A stretch of DNA of 64,000 bases, taken from NCBI RefSeq assembly GCF_022846435.1, contig NZ_AP025627.1:2700001-2764000 (forward strand), given 5' to 3'. The position numbers and the translations under genes are program-made. The DNA comes from Parageobacillus sp. KH3-4 (GTDB taxonomy: Bacteria > Bacillota > Bacilli > Bacillales > Anoxybacillaceae). Under the pieces are notes generated by a model. That model ran no database searches, was not told where the DNA came from, and saw only the letters and a list, made by a program, of their open reading frames with translations. Positions 9,449 to 17,957 of this stretch are shown here, piece by piece (position 1 is the first letter of the stretch; each line of letters opens with the position of its first letter).

Positions 9449-10168
9449 TTACATCATTTTGTTGAACTCTTTGCGAAGCCGCTTAATAATTCGCTTTTCT
9501 AGCCGAGATATGTAAGATTGCGATATGCCAAGCAAATCGGCAACGTCTTTTTGCGTTTTTTCTTCTCCTCCAGAAAGTCCAAAGCGAAGTTCCATAATTT
9601 GTTTTTCACGATCGCTCAGCTGGCGTAACGCCTTGAACAAAAGGTTCCTGTCGACGTCCGCCTCCAAATCTTTCGTAATCACGTCGTCTTCCGTTCCAAG
9701 CACATCCGACAGCAATAGCTCATTTCCATCCCAATCAATATTTAAAGGCTCATCAAACGATACTTCCGCGCGGACTTTATTATTTCGGCGCAAATGCATT
9801 AATATTTCGTTTTCAATGCAGCGGGAAGCATAGGTGGCCAGTTTAATTTTTTTTTCCGGATTAAACGTGTTTACTGCTTTAATCAATCCGATCGTTCCAA
9901 TGCTAATCAAATCTTCGATGTTAATCCCTGTATTCTCGAATTTACGCGCAATATATACAACAAGCCGTAAATTACGCTCAATAAGCAGTGACCGTGCAGT
10001 TTCATCCCCAGATGAAAGCTTTTTGATCAGCATTTCTTCTTCTTCTTTCGTCAACGGCGGCGGCAGCGCCTCACTCCCGCCGATATAATACAATTCATCC
10101 ATTTTCATTCCCAGTTTTTTTAACAGCTTATACAAGAAATAAGTGATGCGAAGTTTCCACTTTTTCAT
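9449..10168 (-). CDS. sigE: Mother-cell sigma factor SigE precursor (pro-SigE)
   Basis: 239-residue early mother-cell sigma factor, made as an inactive precursor. The N-terminal ~27 residues form a basic/amphipathic membrane-tethering pro-sequence ([20 protein letters not shown]) removed by SpoIIGA near [12 protein letters not shown]. Regions 2 ([26 protein letters not shown]) and 4 ([22 protein letters not shown]) are intact, and the length equals the B. subtilis protein. It is the second gene of the spoIIG operon, about 50 bases after its protease gene spoIIGA. Confidence 0.97.
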   Translation of the reverse strand: MKKWKLRITYFLYKLLKKLGMKMDELYYIGGSEALPPPLTKEEEEMLIKKLSSGDETARSLLIERNLRLVVYIARKFENTGINIEDLISIGTIGLIKAVNTFNPEKKIKLATYASRCIENEILMHLRRNNKVRAEVSFDEPLNIDWDGNELLLSDVLGTEDDVITKDLEADVDRNLLFKALRQLSDREKQIMELRFGLSGGEEKTQKDVADLLGISQSYISRLEKRIIKRLRKEFNKMM

Positions 10169-10219
10169 GAAAATCCCCCTTCTAAATTAGCAAATGATGA
10201 GTATGATATAGTAACAAGT

Positions 10220-11146
10220 TTATGAAGCGGTGATTCGCTTTCCCATTTGCACCATTTTCGGATGCACAATACACTCGTATTCTCCATCGACAGATAAGTT
10301 GGTTTCGTTTAATCCAACAAGCCCTTTTTCCACTTCCAACCATTGTTGTTCGTAAAACAGCATAATGCGGTCCGGCTTAATCGCCACTAAAAATCGCTGC
10401 TCGCTCCCAACAACACGATATGGAACGATGCGAAATCGATGCGCCCACTTTTCCAATTGCGCTTGATGGAGCCAATCCATCGATGTTTCAAACGGAATAT
10501 GTCTCGCTAATTCCTCCGGCAAAACTTCCTTTACTTTATCCGTCTCCACGATCATAACGGGCGCTTTGGCCAGCGGATCATACAGCTGGTTTCCGCTATC
10601 GATGAGCCCTTTTAGTTGAAGCGGCACACCATCAAACACAATAAGAACGTCGATAATGTGTTCAAACCGCAACTTTTTTTCGCGAATCCCGTTGATACGT
10701 GCCCGCGAAAAAATCCATAACGCTGGAAATCCTAATAGAACAAACATCCAACTGACCGGATCCCCCACACCAAGTGAATGTGTCGTCAGCACACCATCAT
10801 GAATATTTATTTGCTGTTGCAAAAAATAATGAACAGCAATCATCCCTCCTCCGACCATAAATGTCGCAAAATAAAAGGCAAATAAGTTCTCTAAAAAATA
10901 CTGTATTCGTCTAAATCCAAACGCAACGAAAACGATAAGAAACGAGAACATGATTTTGCTTACCGGATGCTGAACATACGTCGAAAACGGCGTAAACATC
11001 ATAACGACAAGAAATGCGCCAATGAACGCTCCAAGCAATACTCGCCACCACACGACATCCCGCTTTAACATAATCGCTGTCAGCCAAAGCAATAAACTGT
11101 CAAAACAAACGTTTAATAACCAAACCACATCCAAATAAACGGCCAA
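10220..11146 (-). CDS. spoIIGA: SpoIIGA, pro-SigE processing aspartic peptidase
   Basis: 308-residue membrane protease. Five hydrophobic segments occupy about residues 1-150. The soluble C-terminal half carries the retropepsin-like DSGN motif (GLIDSGNQLYDPL, about residue 185), a single Asp that works in a dimer. It is activated by the forespore signal SpoIIR and cleaves pro-SigE, encoded next door. I chose TTG 11146 with GGAGG 8 bases upstream, which gives the family N terminus (A-V-Y-L-D-V-V-W-L-L-N); the ATG frame from 11176 overlaps the ribosome site. Confidence 0.94.
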   Translation of the reverse strand: MAVYLDVVWLLNVCFDSLLLWLTAIMLKRDVVWWRVLLGAFIGAFLVVMMFTPFSTYVQHPVSKIMFSFLIVFVAFGFRRIQYFLENLFAFYFATFMVGGGMIAVHYFLQQQINIHDGVLTTHSLGVGDPVSWMFVLLGFPALWIFSRARINGIREKKLRFEHIIDVLIVFDGVPLQLKGLIDSGNQLYDPLAKAPVMIVETDKVKEVLPEELARHIPFETSMDWLHQAQLEKWAHRFRIVPYRVVGSEQRFLVAIKPDRIMLFYEQQWLEVEKGLVGLNETNLSVDGEYECIVHPKMVQMGKRITAS

Positions 11147-11194
11147 CGAAACAGCCTCCTTCTCCCACAACAACACGAAACAATTTCTGAAAAT

Positions 11195-11263
11195 AGTATA
11201 TAGTACATCTTATTGGAAAGTCTGTCAATTTATGATGATGAAAAGCAGAAACTTTTGTCAAAG
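11195..11263 (-). promoter_or_regulatory. spoIIG promoter: SigA boxes with 22-bp spacer and Spo0A boxes
   Basis: On the minus strand TTGACA (11228-11223) and TATACT (11200-11195) are 22 bp apart, the unusual spacing known for the Spo0A-activated spoIIG promoter. Read on the plus strand, a perfect TGTCAAA 0A-box core lies at 11256-11262 and a 6-of-7 match TGTCAAT at 11223-11229 overlaps the -35, the arrangement needed for Spo0A~P contact with RNA polymerase. An alternative 17-bp -10 (TACTAT) also exists. Confidence 0.85.
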
Positions 11264-11264
11264 A

Positions 11265-11357
11265 AACAAGAAAAGCGGAAGGCGCCTGCCTAACCACGCC
11301 GGGCAAATGTCCTTCGGCCACAGAGATCCGCCCCGAAAAGTTGGCTAGAATCCAACT
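11265..11357. repeat. Candidate dispersed intergenic repeat of Bacillaceae
   Basis: GC-rich non-coding block between the spoIIG promoter and the ftsZ terminator. It contains AAAAGCGGAAGGCGCCTGCC and TGTCCTTCGG, and ends with a small inverted repeat AGTTGG...CCAACT (11339-11357). The first motif resembles the AAGCGGAAGGCGCC-type intergenic elements found many times in Bacillus-group genomes. Only this copy is in the window, so repetitiveness is inferred from recall. Confidence 0.5.
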
Positions 11358-11362
11358 AATAA

Positions 11363-11405
11363 AAAAAGAAAAAGAGCACGAACCATGAAAGATTCGCGCT
11401 CTTTC
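11363..11405 (-). terminator. Terminator after ftsZ
   Basis: A long stem on the minus strand pairs AAAGAGC(G)CGAA with TTCGTGCTCTTT (11405-11370), followed by a T-rich tract. It ends the dcw transcript. Confidence 0.85.
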
Positions 11406-11407
11406 GC

Positions 11408-12541
11408 TTAGCGGCGGCGATTGCGATTGCGAAGAAAAGCAGGAATGTCAAGCGGATCTTCAACTTGTGCGGAACGCAGCGCTGCATAATCTTGTACAGG
11501 TTCTTCGCGCTTTTCCCGTTTAGGAGCCGCCGTTATTTTCGGAATCGTGCCAAATCCAGTGCGGGATGGACGCGATTGCGACGACTCATTTTCGTTAAAT
11601 CCAGTCGCAATAACCGTTACAATAATTTCATCTTTTAAGTTTTCGTTAATGACTGATCCAAAAATCATATTCACATCTTGGTCAGACGCAGATGCGACAA
11701 TATCAGCAGCTTCCTGTACTTCGTAAAGGCTTAAATTCGTGCCGCCGGTAATGTTCATTAACACACCTTGCGCTCCATCAATCGACGTTTCTAACAGTGG
11801 GCTAGAAATAGCTTTTTTGGCCGCTTCTGCCGCACGGTTTTCCCCGCTTGCAATTCCGATGCCCATCAGCGCAGAGCCCTTGTTGGACATAATTGTTTTC
11901 ACATCGGCAAAGTCCAAGTTAATAAGCCCTGGCACTGCGATTAAGTCAGAAATGCCTTGTACTCCTTGACGCAGAACGTTATCCGCTTCACGGAACGCCT
12001 CGAGCATCGGTGTATTTTTGTCAACAATTTCCAACAAGCGGTCGTTTGGAATGACAATCAGTGTATCGACCGCTTCTTTCATAGCGGCGATTCCGTTTGC
12101 CGCCTGCGTCGCCCGTTTTCGTCCTTCAAACGTGAATGGACGAGTCACAACACCAACCGTCAACGCCCCTAATTCACGGGCGATTTGCGCAATAACTGGA
12201 GCAGCGCCAGTTCCTGTTCCACCGCCCATTCCCGCCGTAACGAACACCATATCGGCGCCTTTCAGCGCTTCTTCAATTTGCTCCTTGCTCTCTTCTGCCG
12301 CTTTTTTTCCCACTTCCGGGTTCGCGCCTGCCCCCAGGCCACGCGTTAATTTTGCGCCAATTTGCAGCTTTATTGGTGCTTTCGACAGATTTAACGCTTG
12401 CGCGTCTGTATTCACCGCAATAAACTCAACACCTTGCACACCGTGTTCAATCATCCGATTGACGGCGTTGTTGCCGCCGCCGCCAACTCCAATCACCTTA
12501 ATTGTTGCCAATTGATCAACTGTAGTGTCAAACTCCAACAT
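11408..12541 (-). CDS. ftsZ: Cell-division GTPase FtsZ
   Basis: 377-residue tubulin homologue forming the Z ring. GTP binding is shown by [11 protein letters not shown] (about 20) and the tubulin signature [10 protein letters not shown] (about 105). The synergy-loop region ([11 protein letters not shown]) supplies the catalytic Asp. A variable linker (about 315-360) leads to the C-terminal peptide [13 protein letters not shown] that binds FtsA and SepF. It is the last gene of the dcw cluster, 25 bases after ftsA, with a strong terminator after it. Confidence 0.98.
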   Translation of the reverse strand: MLEFDTTVDQLATIKVIGVGGGGNNAVNRMIEHGVQGVEFIAVNTDAQALNLSKAPIKLQIGAKLTRGLGAGANPEVGKKAAEESKEQIEEALKGADMVFVTAGMGGGTGTGAAPVIAQIARELGALTVGVVTRPFTFEGRKRATQAANGIAAMKEAVDTLIVIPNDRLLEIVDKNTPMLEAFREADNVLRQGVQGISDLIAVPGLINLDFADVKTIMSNKGSALMGIGIASGENRAAEAAKKAISSPLLETSIDGAQGVLMNITGGTNLSLYEVQEAADIVASASDQDVNMIFGSVINENLKDEIIVTVIATGFNENESSQSRPSRTGFGTIPKITAAPKREKREEPVQDYAALRSAQVEDPLDIPAFLRNRNRRR

Positions 12542-12566
12542 GACTAAATCCTCCCAAATTCAATCT

Positions 12567-13841
12567 CTATTCAAAGAAATAACCGAAAAACTTTTTCATT
12601 TTTTTTCCAAAAGTCGCTTCTTTCTTTTTTTGTTTCGGCTGTTGTTGTTTTTGCGGACGTTTTTCCATCGGCTCCACAACGGATGCAGCGACAGGAACCG
12701 TTTTTCCTTGCAGCGCTGCTTGACGATAGGCAAATTTGATCAGCCCGACTCCTGTCGTATATTGCGGATCGCGCACCCCTATATAATCAGGCATGGCAAT
12801 GCGAACACTGCTTCCTAATACGACATGAGCTAACTCCAATATCCCGGGCATGTTCGCTACTCCGCCAGTTAGCACATAGCCGCCTGGCAAATCGCGAAAT
12901 CCCAGCTTACGAATTTCATGTTGAACCATTTGAAAAATTTCTTCTAGTCTCGCCTCAATAATATCGGCAATTTCCAGCTGGCTAAACTGCTGATGTTGAT
13001 CAGTGCCGATGATCGGAACATCGAACACTTCTTCTTCAGAAGCAAGATCATAAAAAGCGTGTCCATGTTTCAGTTTAATTTTTTCTGCATCTTCCGTCGA
13101 CGTTCGGAGCCCGATCGACAAGTCTTTGGTAATATGATCGCCTCCAACGGGCAAAACGGAAGTTGCCTGCAAAAAACCTTGTTCAAAGATGGCGATGGTC
13201 GTGGAACCGCCGCCGATGTCGACTAAAGCCACTCCCAAATTTTTTTCATCATCTGACAGCGCAATGGAACCAGCAGCTAGCGGCTGCAGGCAAATATCGC
13301 TTATTTCCAGCCCGGCTCTTTCCACGCAACGAAGCAAGTTATGTAAAACCGTTTTCGCGCCGGTAATAATCGTTCCTTCCATTTCGAGACGAACGCCGAG
13401 CATTCCCCGCGGATCGTTAATCCCGTCTAATCCATCAACGATAAACTGCCGCGGGATTACGCCAATAATTTCCCGATCCGGAGGAATCGATACAACTTGT
13501 GCAGCGTCCATCACACGCGCAACGTCTTCATCGGTGATTTCGCGGTTTTCGCTGGAAACAGCGACAATGCCGTGGCAATCTTGAAGCTGCACATGATTGC
13601 CAGTCACACCGACAATGACCCGGCGAATCGTCAAGCCGACCATCCGTTCCGCCTGTTCAACCGCTCTTTTGATCGATTGCACCGTTTTATCTATGTCAAC
13701 GATGGCCCCTTTTTTCAGCCCTTCTGATTTTACATTTCCCACTCCAATAATGTTGAGTGACTCGTTTAACATTTCTCCGATTATGACTTTGACGCTGGAT
13801 GTGCCAATGTCAAGACTAACGACGATTTCATTGCTGCTCAT
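12567..13841 (-). CDS. ftsA: Cell-division actin-like protein FtsA
   Basis: 424-residue actin-fold ATPase that tethers FtsZ to the membrane. Phosphate-binding motifs are visible at SLDIGTSSVKV (phosphate 1), VDIGGGSTTIAIF (phosphate 2) and VLTGGVANMPGI (adenosine motif). The C-terminal amphipathic helix (GKKMKKFFGYFFE) is the membrane-targeting sequence, after a Gln/Lys-rich linker. It is followed by ftsZ and preceded by a 267-bp gap that may hold the ftsAZ promoters. Confidence 0.97.
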   Translation of the reverse strand: MSSNEIVVSLDIGTSSVKVIIGEMLNESLNIIGVGNVKSEGLKKGAIVDIDKTVQSIKRAVEQAERMVGLTIRRVIVGVTGNHVQLQDCHGIVAVSSENREITDEDVARVMDAAQVVSIPPDREIIGVIPRQFIVDGLDGINDPRGMLGVRLEMEGTIITGAKTVLHNLLRCVERAGLEISDICLQPLAAGSIALSDDEKNLGVALVDIGGGSTTIAIFEQGFLQATSVLPVGGDHITKDLSIGLRTSTEDAEKIKLKHGHAFYDLASEEEVFDVPIIGTDQHQQFSQLEIADIIEARLEEIFQMVQHEIRKLGFRDLPGGYVLTGGVANMPGILELAHVVLGSSVRIAMPDYIGVRDPQYTTGVGLIKFAYRQAALQGKTVPVAASVVEPMEKRPQKQQQPKQKKKEATFGKKMKKFFGYFFE

Positions 13842-14108
13842 TTCTTGGTACCTGCCTACTAAAATCGTATATTTACCGCTTTTCTAAAATCAACAATCCA
13901 GCTTTACATCCATTTTTGCGGTTTATTACACATTTTAGATTTTAGTAAGCAGTGACACCTCCTTTAGCTGAATTTATACATTCCGACTGACAGCTACATT
14001 AAAATCTATAACAGAACGTTCGCTTATCACCGGCAATCGTTTATATAAAAGACGATCAATCATTTTACTCATATATTCAACATTTGAAGAAACTTTCCTT
14101 TTTTCCAA

Positions 14109-14471
14109 TTAACTTTTTTCACGGTTTCGTCGCCTTTCCATCCATTCGGCAAGAAGGAGGCGGCGAATAACGGCAATATTTTGAAAAAGGCGTATCCCGA
14201 ATGCAAACACAGCTGCTAAATACAAGTCTACACCAAGATGAACACCAAGAAAAGCTAAAGATGCCGCCAAAATAATGTTAAAAAAGAATCCTGTTATAAA
14301 TACTATTTCGTCATATGTTTGCTGTAAATGAGCGCGGATGCCACCAATTAATGTATCAAATGCAGCGAGGATTGCAATAGATAAATAGTTGGAATATTCA
14401 TCAGGGACGCGCAAATCGGTCAACAGTCCTATGATTAAACCAGCCAATAAGCCGATGAGCGGAAGCCACAT
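14109..14471 (-). CDS. sbp: Small basic protein Sbp (DUF1290)
   Basis: 120-residue membrane protein with three to four hydrophobic segments and a basic C terminus (RRLLLAEWMERRRNREK). Position between ylxX and ftsA and the motif RVPDEYSNYLSIAILAAFD identify it as Sbp. A GGAGG site precedes the ATG. Its function in division is unknown; it starts one base after ylxX ends, so coupling is likely. Confidence 0.93.
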   Translation of the reverse strand: MWLPLIGLLAGLIIGLLTDLRVPDEYSNYLSIAILAAFDTLIGGIRAHLQQTYDEIVFITGFFFNIILAASLAFLGVHLGVDLYLAAVFAFGIRLFQNIAVIRRLLLAEWMERRRNREKS

Positions 14472-14472
14472 A

Positions 14473-15192
14473 TTACTTTTCCTCCTTTTCGGCTATTGCC
14501 GCTTCCATATATTTCACGCTCCCGTTTTTTTCAGACGGCGGAACAACGACCGATGCTAACGGTTTCGAAACAATGAGCTGCAAATTTTCAACGACGAAAT
14601 CATCACGAATGGTCGATACGTTTAGCCGGTTATATAGCATCTCCGCATCGTCAGCGATTACCTTTACTTCAATCGGCAACGAAGAAATTTTGCTATCTCC
14701 GATTTTCGTCGCGCCGTTAACGTCGCGAATCGCCGTCGTGTTTGTAATCCGCTCTCCGGCAACAGCAATTTCTTTCGCTCCATACATGTTTAGCTCATTA
14801 ATAAGCCGCTGCAACAGCTCTGGCGAAACCGTTTCTGTGATTGGACCTGTGTAGCGATCTGGATAAAACGATTGAATCGTTAAAACAAGGCCCGCTCCTT
14901 TGACTTCCGTCAATCCGGCCTCTTTCTGCAATTCGCTTACTGTTTCCCGCAAGACCGCTTCTTTCCGAGCGGATTGCCTTTGCTGATAGCTTCGCATCTT
15001 TTCTTCGTACTTTTCAATGTCTGACAAAAGCTGCCGCTGCAGCTGCTGTTCTTTTTCCAAATCAGCGCGCAACTCCCAAATATCACGTGTGTCGCGGACT
15101 TTAGGGTGCGATGTCGTGTGAAGTTGAACTGCTAGCATAAATCCAAAAATTGCCGTAATGCAAGTAAAATATATCGTTTTTTTCCGTTCCAA
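14473..15192 (-). CDS. ylxX: DUF881 protein YlxX
   Basis: 239-residue bitopic protein: an N-terminal hydrophobic anchor (IYFTCITAIFGFMLAVQL), a coiled coil (about 40-85) and an extracellular DUF881 domain (AGLVLTIQSF..., NELNMYGAKEIAVAGERI). It is paralogous to its neighbour ylxW. The start is TTG 15192 with GGTGAGATGA upstream. Located between divIB and ftsA, a role in divisome or cell-wall assembly is inferred from position only. Confidence 0.9.
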   Translation of the reverse strand: MERKKTIYFTCITAIFGFMLAVQLHTTSHPKVRDTRDIWELRADLEKEQQLQRQLLSDIEKYEEKMRSYQQRQSARKEAVLRETVSELQKEAGLTEVKGAGLVLTIQSFYPDRYTGPITETVSPELLQRLINELNMYGAKEIAVAGERITNTTAIRDVNGATKIGDSKISSLPIEVKVIADDAEMLYNRLNVSTIRDDFVVENLQLIVSKPLASVVVPPSEKNGSVKYMEAAIAEKEEK

Positions 15193-15223
15193 TCATCTCA
15201 CCATTCTTTCCATCCAAGACCAT

Positions 15224-15931
15224 CTATTTATGATTAGTGTGAAAGACTGGATCTAACACGATTTCATCTTTGTTAACAATCTTTACTATTATGTTATCTT
15301 GAACAAGCAGATCCTTTACCCCACCGGGAATGTTCAACGCGGAAGCGAGAACCGTCGGATTGCCGATTGCGGAAATGACAAAAGGAGCGGCATGTTGCGT
15401 ACCGTCCACTTCAATCACAGGACCGTTGCAAACGATATACGAACGGTGGGAAATTCGCTGACCATTAATCGCTATTGCTTCCGCACCGGAAATAAGCAGC
15501 TCGTGTATAACCTTAAAGACGTGTTGTTCGTGCACCATGTAGTCTGTGGCGCTTTGTTCAGAAGGAATATAGGAGGCATCGGATAACGTTATTTCAATTC
15601 CTTTTCCTTTCACTTTTGACTCTCCGACGTACATTCGTAGCTTTTCCGCCTCTTCTGCCAAATCTGTATACGCTGTCCGTTCGTCCGCCAACGTTTTTTC
15701 CATTTCGGCAACTTTGTCTTGTTTTTGCACTAATTCATTTTTTAGTTGACGATTTTCTTTTTGTATTTGAATCAATTGCTTCCGGTATTCATATTCCTTC
15801 TGCCACTGCCGGTCGGTGATATCTCGCTTTGCTGTTTCGTTTTTTGTATATTGATAAGAAAACGAAAGCATAAATCCCAGTATGAAACAGATAAAAGCGA
15901 GGATGACACGATTACCTTTCCGTTTAGCCAT
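15224..15931 (-). CDS. ylxW: DUF881 protein YlxW
   Basis: 235-residue paralogue of YlxX: N-terminal membrane segment (VILAFICFILGFMLSFSY), coiled coil (about 40-95) and DUF881 domain with GKGIEITLSDASY and ELLISGAEAIAINGQRI. GGAGG lies six bases before the ATG at 15931. It overlaps the end of divIB by eight bases. The function is unknown; the duplicated pair is conserved in bacilli. Confidence 0.9.
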   Translation of the reverse strand: MAKRKGNRVILAFICFILGFMLSFSYQYTKNETAKRDITDRQWQKEYEYRKQLIQIQKENRQLKNELVQKQDKVAEMEKTLADERTAYTDLAEEAEKLRMYVGESKVKGKGIEITLSDASYIPSEQSATDYMVHEQHVFKVIHELLISGAEAIAINGQRISHRSYIVCNGPVIEVDGTQHAAPFVISAIGNPTVLASALNIPGGVKDLLVQDNIIVKIVNKDEIVLDPVFHTNHK

Positions 15932-16703
15932 TGTCATCCTCCTTTTTCGGCTGTTTATAGGCGGTAAAATAATTGCTGACTTCTAGATGGATTACCCCTT
16001 TTACGTTTGGATCTAATTGCTGGACGATGGAGGGATACAATGACATTTTATCGGCAAAGTTTTGCACGTTCGCGCTCACTTCAAAACCATCGTTCATATA
16101 AACAGTAACATGATAACGGTTATCGTCGCTCGGTGTGTAATGAATTTCAGAAATGGCATTTAATATCGATGGGGGAAGCTGCGCCAATTGTCCCGCGATT
16201 TCTTGAATGTCCTCTCCTTTTTTCCAATTGATTAAAATCGGCGCATCGCTTGGCGCGGTTTTGGATGTACGTTTCTTCAGAATGTAACCATTCTCCAAAA
16301 GCGGGAAAAATGTTTGCTCGTCATAAATATAAGCAATTCTCCGTCGCTCGTTCACGTGGATGGTGATCGTATTCGGGAAATGTTTTTCCAATGCTACGCT
16401 CTTCACTTCCGGATGTTTCTCAATATTCCGTCGAACTTCGTCTTCCTTTACTTTCCAAAAACTTGTCCGCTTTGTGATGCCGCTTAATTGTATTACTTGT
16501 TTCTCGGAAAGATGGCGATTCCCATTTACTTGAATATGACGGACATAGCTTAACGGCGATTGAAAATAAATGATACATAAAATGAGAAGAAAAAAGAAAG
16601 AAATATACGCGATTAAACGACGATTGGCTTTTTGCCTCCGCCGTTCTTTTAATTTCGGCACCCGTTCTTCAAGAACAACGATTTTTCCTTTTTCCAAAGC
16701 CAT
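15924..16703 (-). CDS. divIB: Divisome protein DivIB (FtsQ)
   Basis: 259-residue bitopic division protein: a cytoplasmic basic N terminus, one transmembrane helix (LIAYISFFFLLILCIIYF, about 28-46), a POTRA domain (about 50-120; VRHIQVNGNRHLSEKQVI) and the beta domain. It forms the DivIB-FtsL-DivIC complex that activates septal peptidoglycan synthesis by PbpB/FtsW. It precedes ylxW with overlapping ends and lies downstream of a murB terminator. Confidence 0.95.
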   Translation of the reverse strand: MALEKGKIVVLEERVPKLKERRRQKANRRLIAYISFFFLLILCIIYFQSPLSYVRHIQVNGNRHLSEKQVIQLSGITKRTSFWKVKEDEVRRNIEKHPEVKSVALEKHFPNTITIHVNERRRIAYIYDEQTFFPLLENGYILKKRTSKTAPSDAPILINWKKGEDIQEIAGQLAQLPPSILNAISEIHYTPSDDNRYHVTVYMNDGFEVSANVQNFADKMSLYPSIVQQLDPNVKGVIHLEVSNYFTAYKQPKKEDDNG

Positions 16704-16737
16704 TCACCGCTTTCCGAATAAACTCGAAAGCACGTTT

Positions 16738-16766
16738 ATAAAAACAAACGGCACCCTGATGCCGTT
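16738..16766 (-). terminator. Terminator after murB
   Basis: AACGGCA and TGCCGTT form a stem on the minus strand (16766-16747), followed by TGTTTTT. With only ~35 bp left before divIB it may be leaky. Confidence 0.65.
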
Positions 16767-16839
16767 ATATTTCTATGTTCATAACATGGACAAACATGTT
16801 CGATCGTATCAATAATATTGTAAAATAGAGAGCTAGATT

Positions 16840-17751
16840 TTACAACTTCCGGCCAATAATTTCTACTTCTGTCTGCAAATGAATACCATACAATTCGTGA
16901 ATCGTTTTTTTCACGAAGCGAATTAAGTCCAGCACGTCTTTTGCCTTCGCTTTCCCTGTATTAACGATAAAATTGGCATGCTGTTCAGAAATTTTTGCGC
17001 CGCCAATGGTATACCCCTTTAAACCAGCCTCCTCGATCAGCTTTCCGGCGTGTTGCGGTAAAGGATTGCGAAAAATGCTGCCCGCGCAAGGTTTGTCCCA
17101 CGGCTGCGTCTTGCGGCGATAGTCTTTGTTTTCCCGCATTTTTGCCACAATTTCCTCACGGTTCCCGGAAGCAAGCCGGAGTTCAGCCGCTATGCAAATT
17201 CCACGCCGCTTTGTTTGCAACACAGAAGTGCGATACGCAAATTCCATTTCCTCGTTCGTCAGCCATTCCATTGTCCCGTCTGGAAATAAAATTAGCGCCC
17301 TTTTTACGATTTGCGACATATCGGAACCGTGCGCCCCTGCATTCATATACACCGCTCCGCCAACCGAACCAGGAATCCCGCCGGCAAATTCCAATCCGGA
17401 TAACCCTTGCTTGCTCATTAACGTGGCAAGGCGCACTAATGAATATCCTCCGCCGACCGTCACGGTTTCCCCGGCAACATGCAATTCATCCAATCCTTCG
17501 TCCATTTTGATGACAACCCCTTCGACCCCTTCGTCAGAAACAAGCAAATTGGAACCGCGACCAATTGCACGCCACGGCACTTCATACTTTTTTACAATCG
17601 CCATCGCTTTTTTCAAACTTTCTATGCTGTATGGTTCAATTAAGACATCCGCAGGACCGCCGACTTTCATTGTCGTATGGTTCGCTAAAGGCTCCCGCTC
17701 CTTTACTTTTCCAACATTAGCATTTACCAATTCCTTTATCATTGTCTTCAT
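16840..17751 (-). CDS. murB: UDP-N-acetylenolpyruvoylglucosamine reductase
   Basis: 303-residue FAD enzyme that reduces UDP-GlcNAc-enolpyruvate to UDP-MurNAc with NADPH. FAD-binding blocks are [18 protein letters not shown] and [27 protein letters not shown] holds the catalytic Ser of type IIa/IIb enzymes, and TEVEIIG is the C-terminal end with the catalytic Glu. I took the ATG at 17751; the ATG at 17760 abuts the ribosome site. It is preceded by a hairpin, so it is probably separately transcribed from spoVE. In B. subtilis murG would sit just upstream, but it is absent here. Confidence 0.96.
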   Translation of the reverse strand: MKTMIKELVNANVGKVKEREPLANHTTMKVGGPADVLIEPYSIESLKKAMAIVKKYEVPWRAIGRGSNLLVSDEGVEGVVIKMDEGLDELHVAGETVTVGGGYSLVRLATLMSKQGLSGLEFAGGIPGSVGGAVYMNAGAHGSDMSQIVKRALILFPDGTMEWLTNEEMEFAYRTSVLQTKRRGICIAAELRLASGNREEIVAKMRENKDYRRKTQPWDKPCAGSIFRNPLPQHAGKLIEEAGLKGYTIGGAKISEQHANFIVNTGKAKAKDVLDLIRFVKKTIHELYGIHLQTEVEIIGRKL

Positions 17752-17844
17752 CGCTCCCATCTCCTTTCCATAACCGCCTATGTATATACAATATGCTTAT
17801 TTCACTTCGACGTCACCGTTACGTATGTCATGAACAAAATGAGA

Positions 17845-17878
17845 GGGTGTCCCTCTAAGTCTGATTAGAGAGATACCC
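17845..17878 (-). terminator. Strong hairpin after spoVE, where murG is expected
   Basis: A 14-bp stem with wobble pairs (plus-strand arms 17845-17858 and 17865-17878) lies in the spoVE-murB gap. On the minus strand it is followed only by CTCTCATTTTG, a weak T-tract, so it may be a terminator or an mRNA-processing or protective structure. Confidence 0.55.
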
Positions 17879-17957
17879 TTCTCCAGATCAACGAAACTTG
17901 ATTACGACTTTTCCCTTACAAAGACTTTTGCGCAGTCAGCAGAATCAGCAGAGGCGA

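Noticed and set aside
12018-12515. 165-codon plus-strand frame inside ftsZ
   Set aside because: It is fully antisense to the conserved FtsZ GTPase region and arises from codon bias.
17126-17773. 215-codon plus-strand open frame across murB
   Set aside because: It is antisense to murB, has no ribosome site and no family resemblance; the minus-strand gene is well supported.
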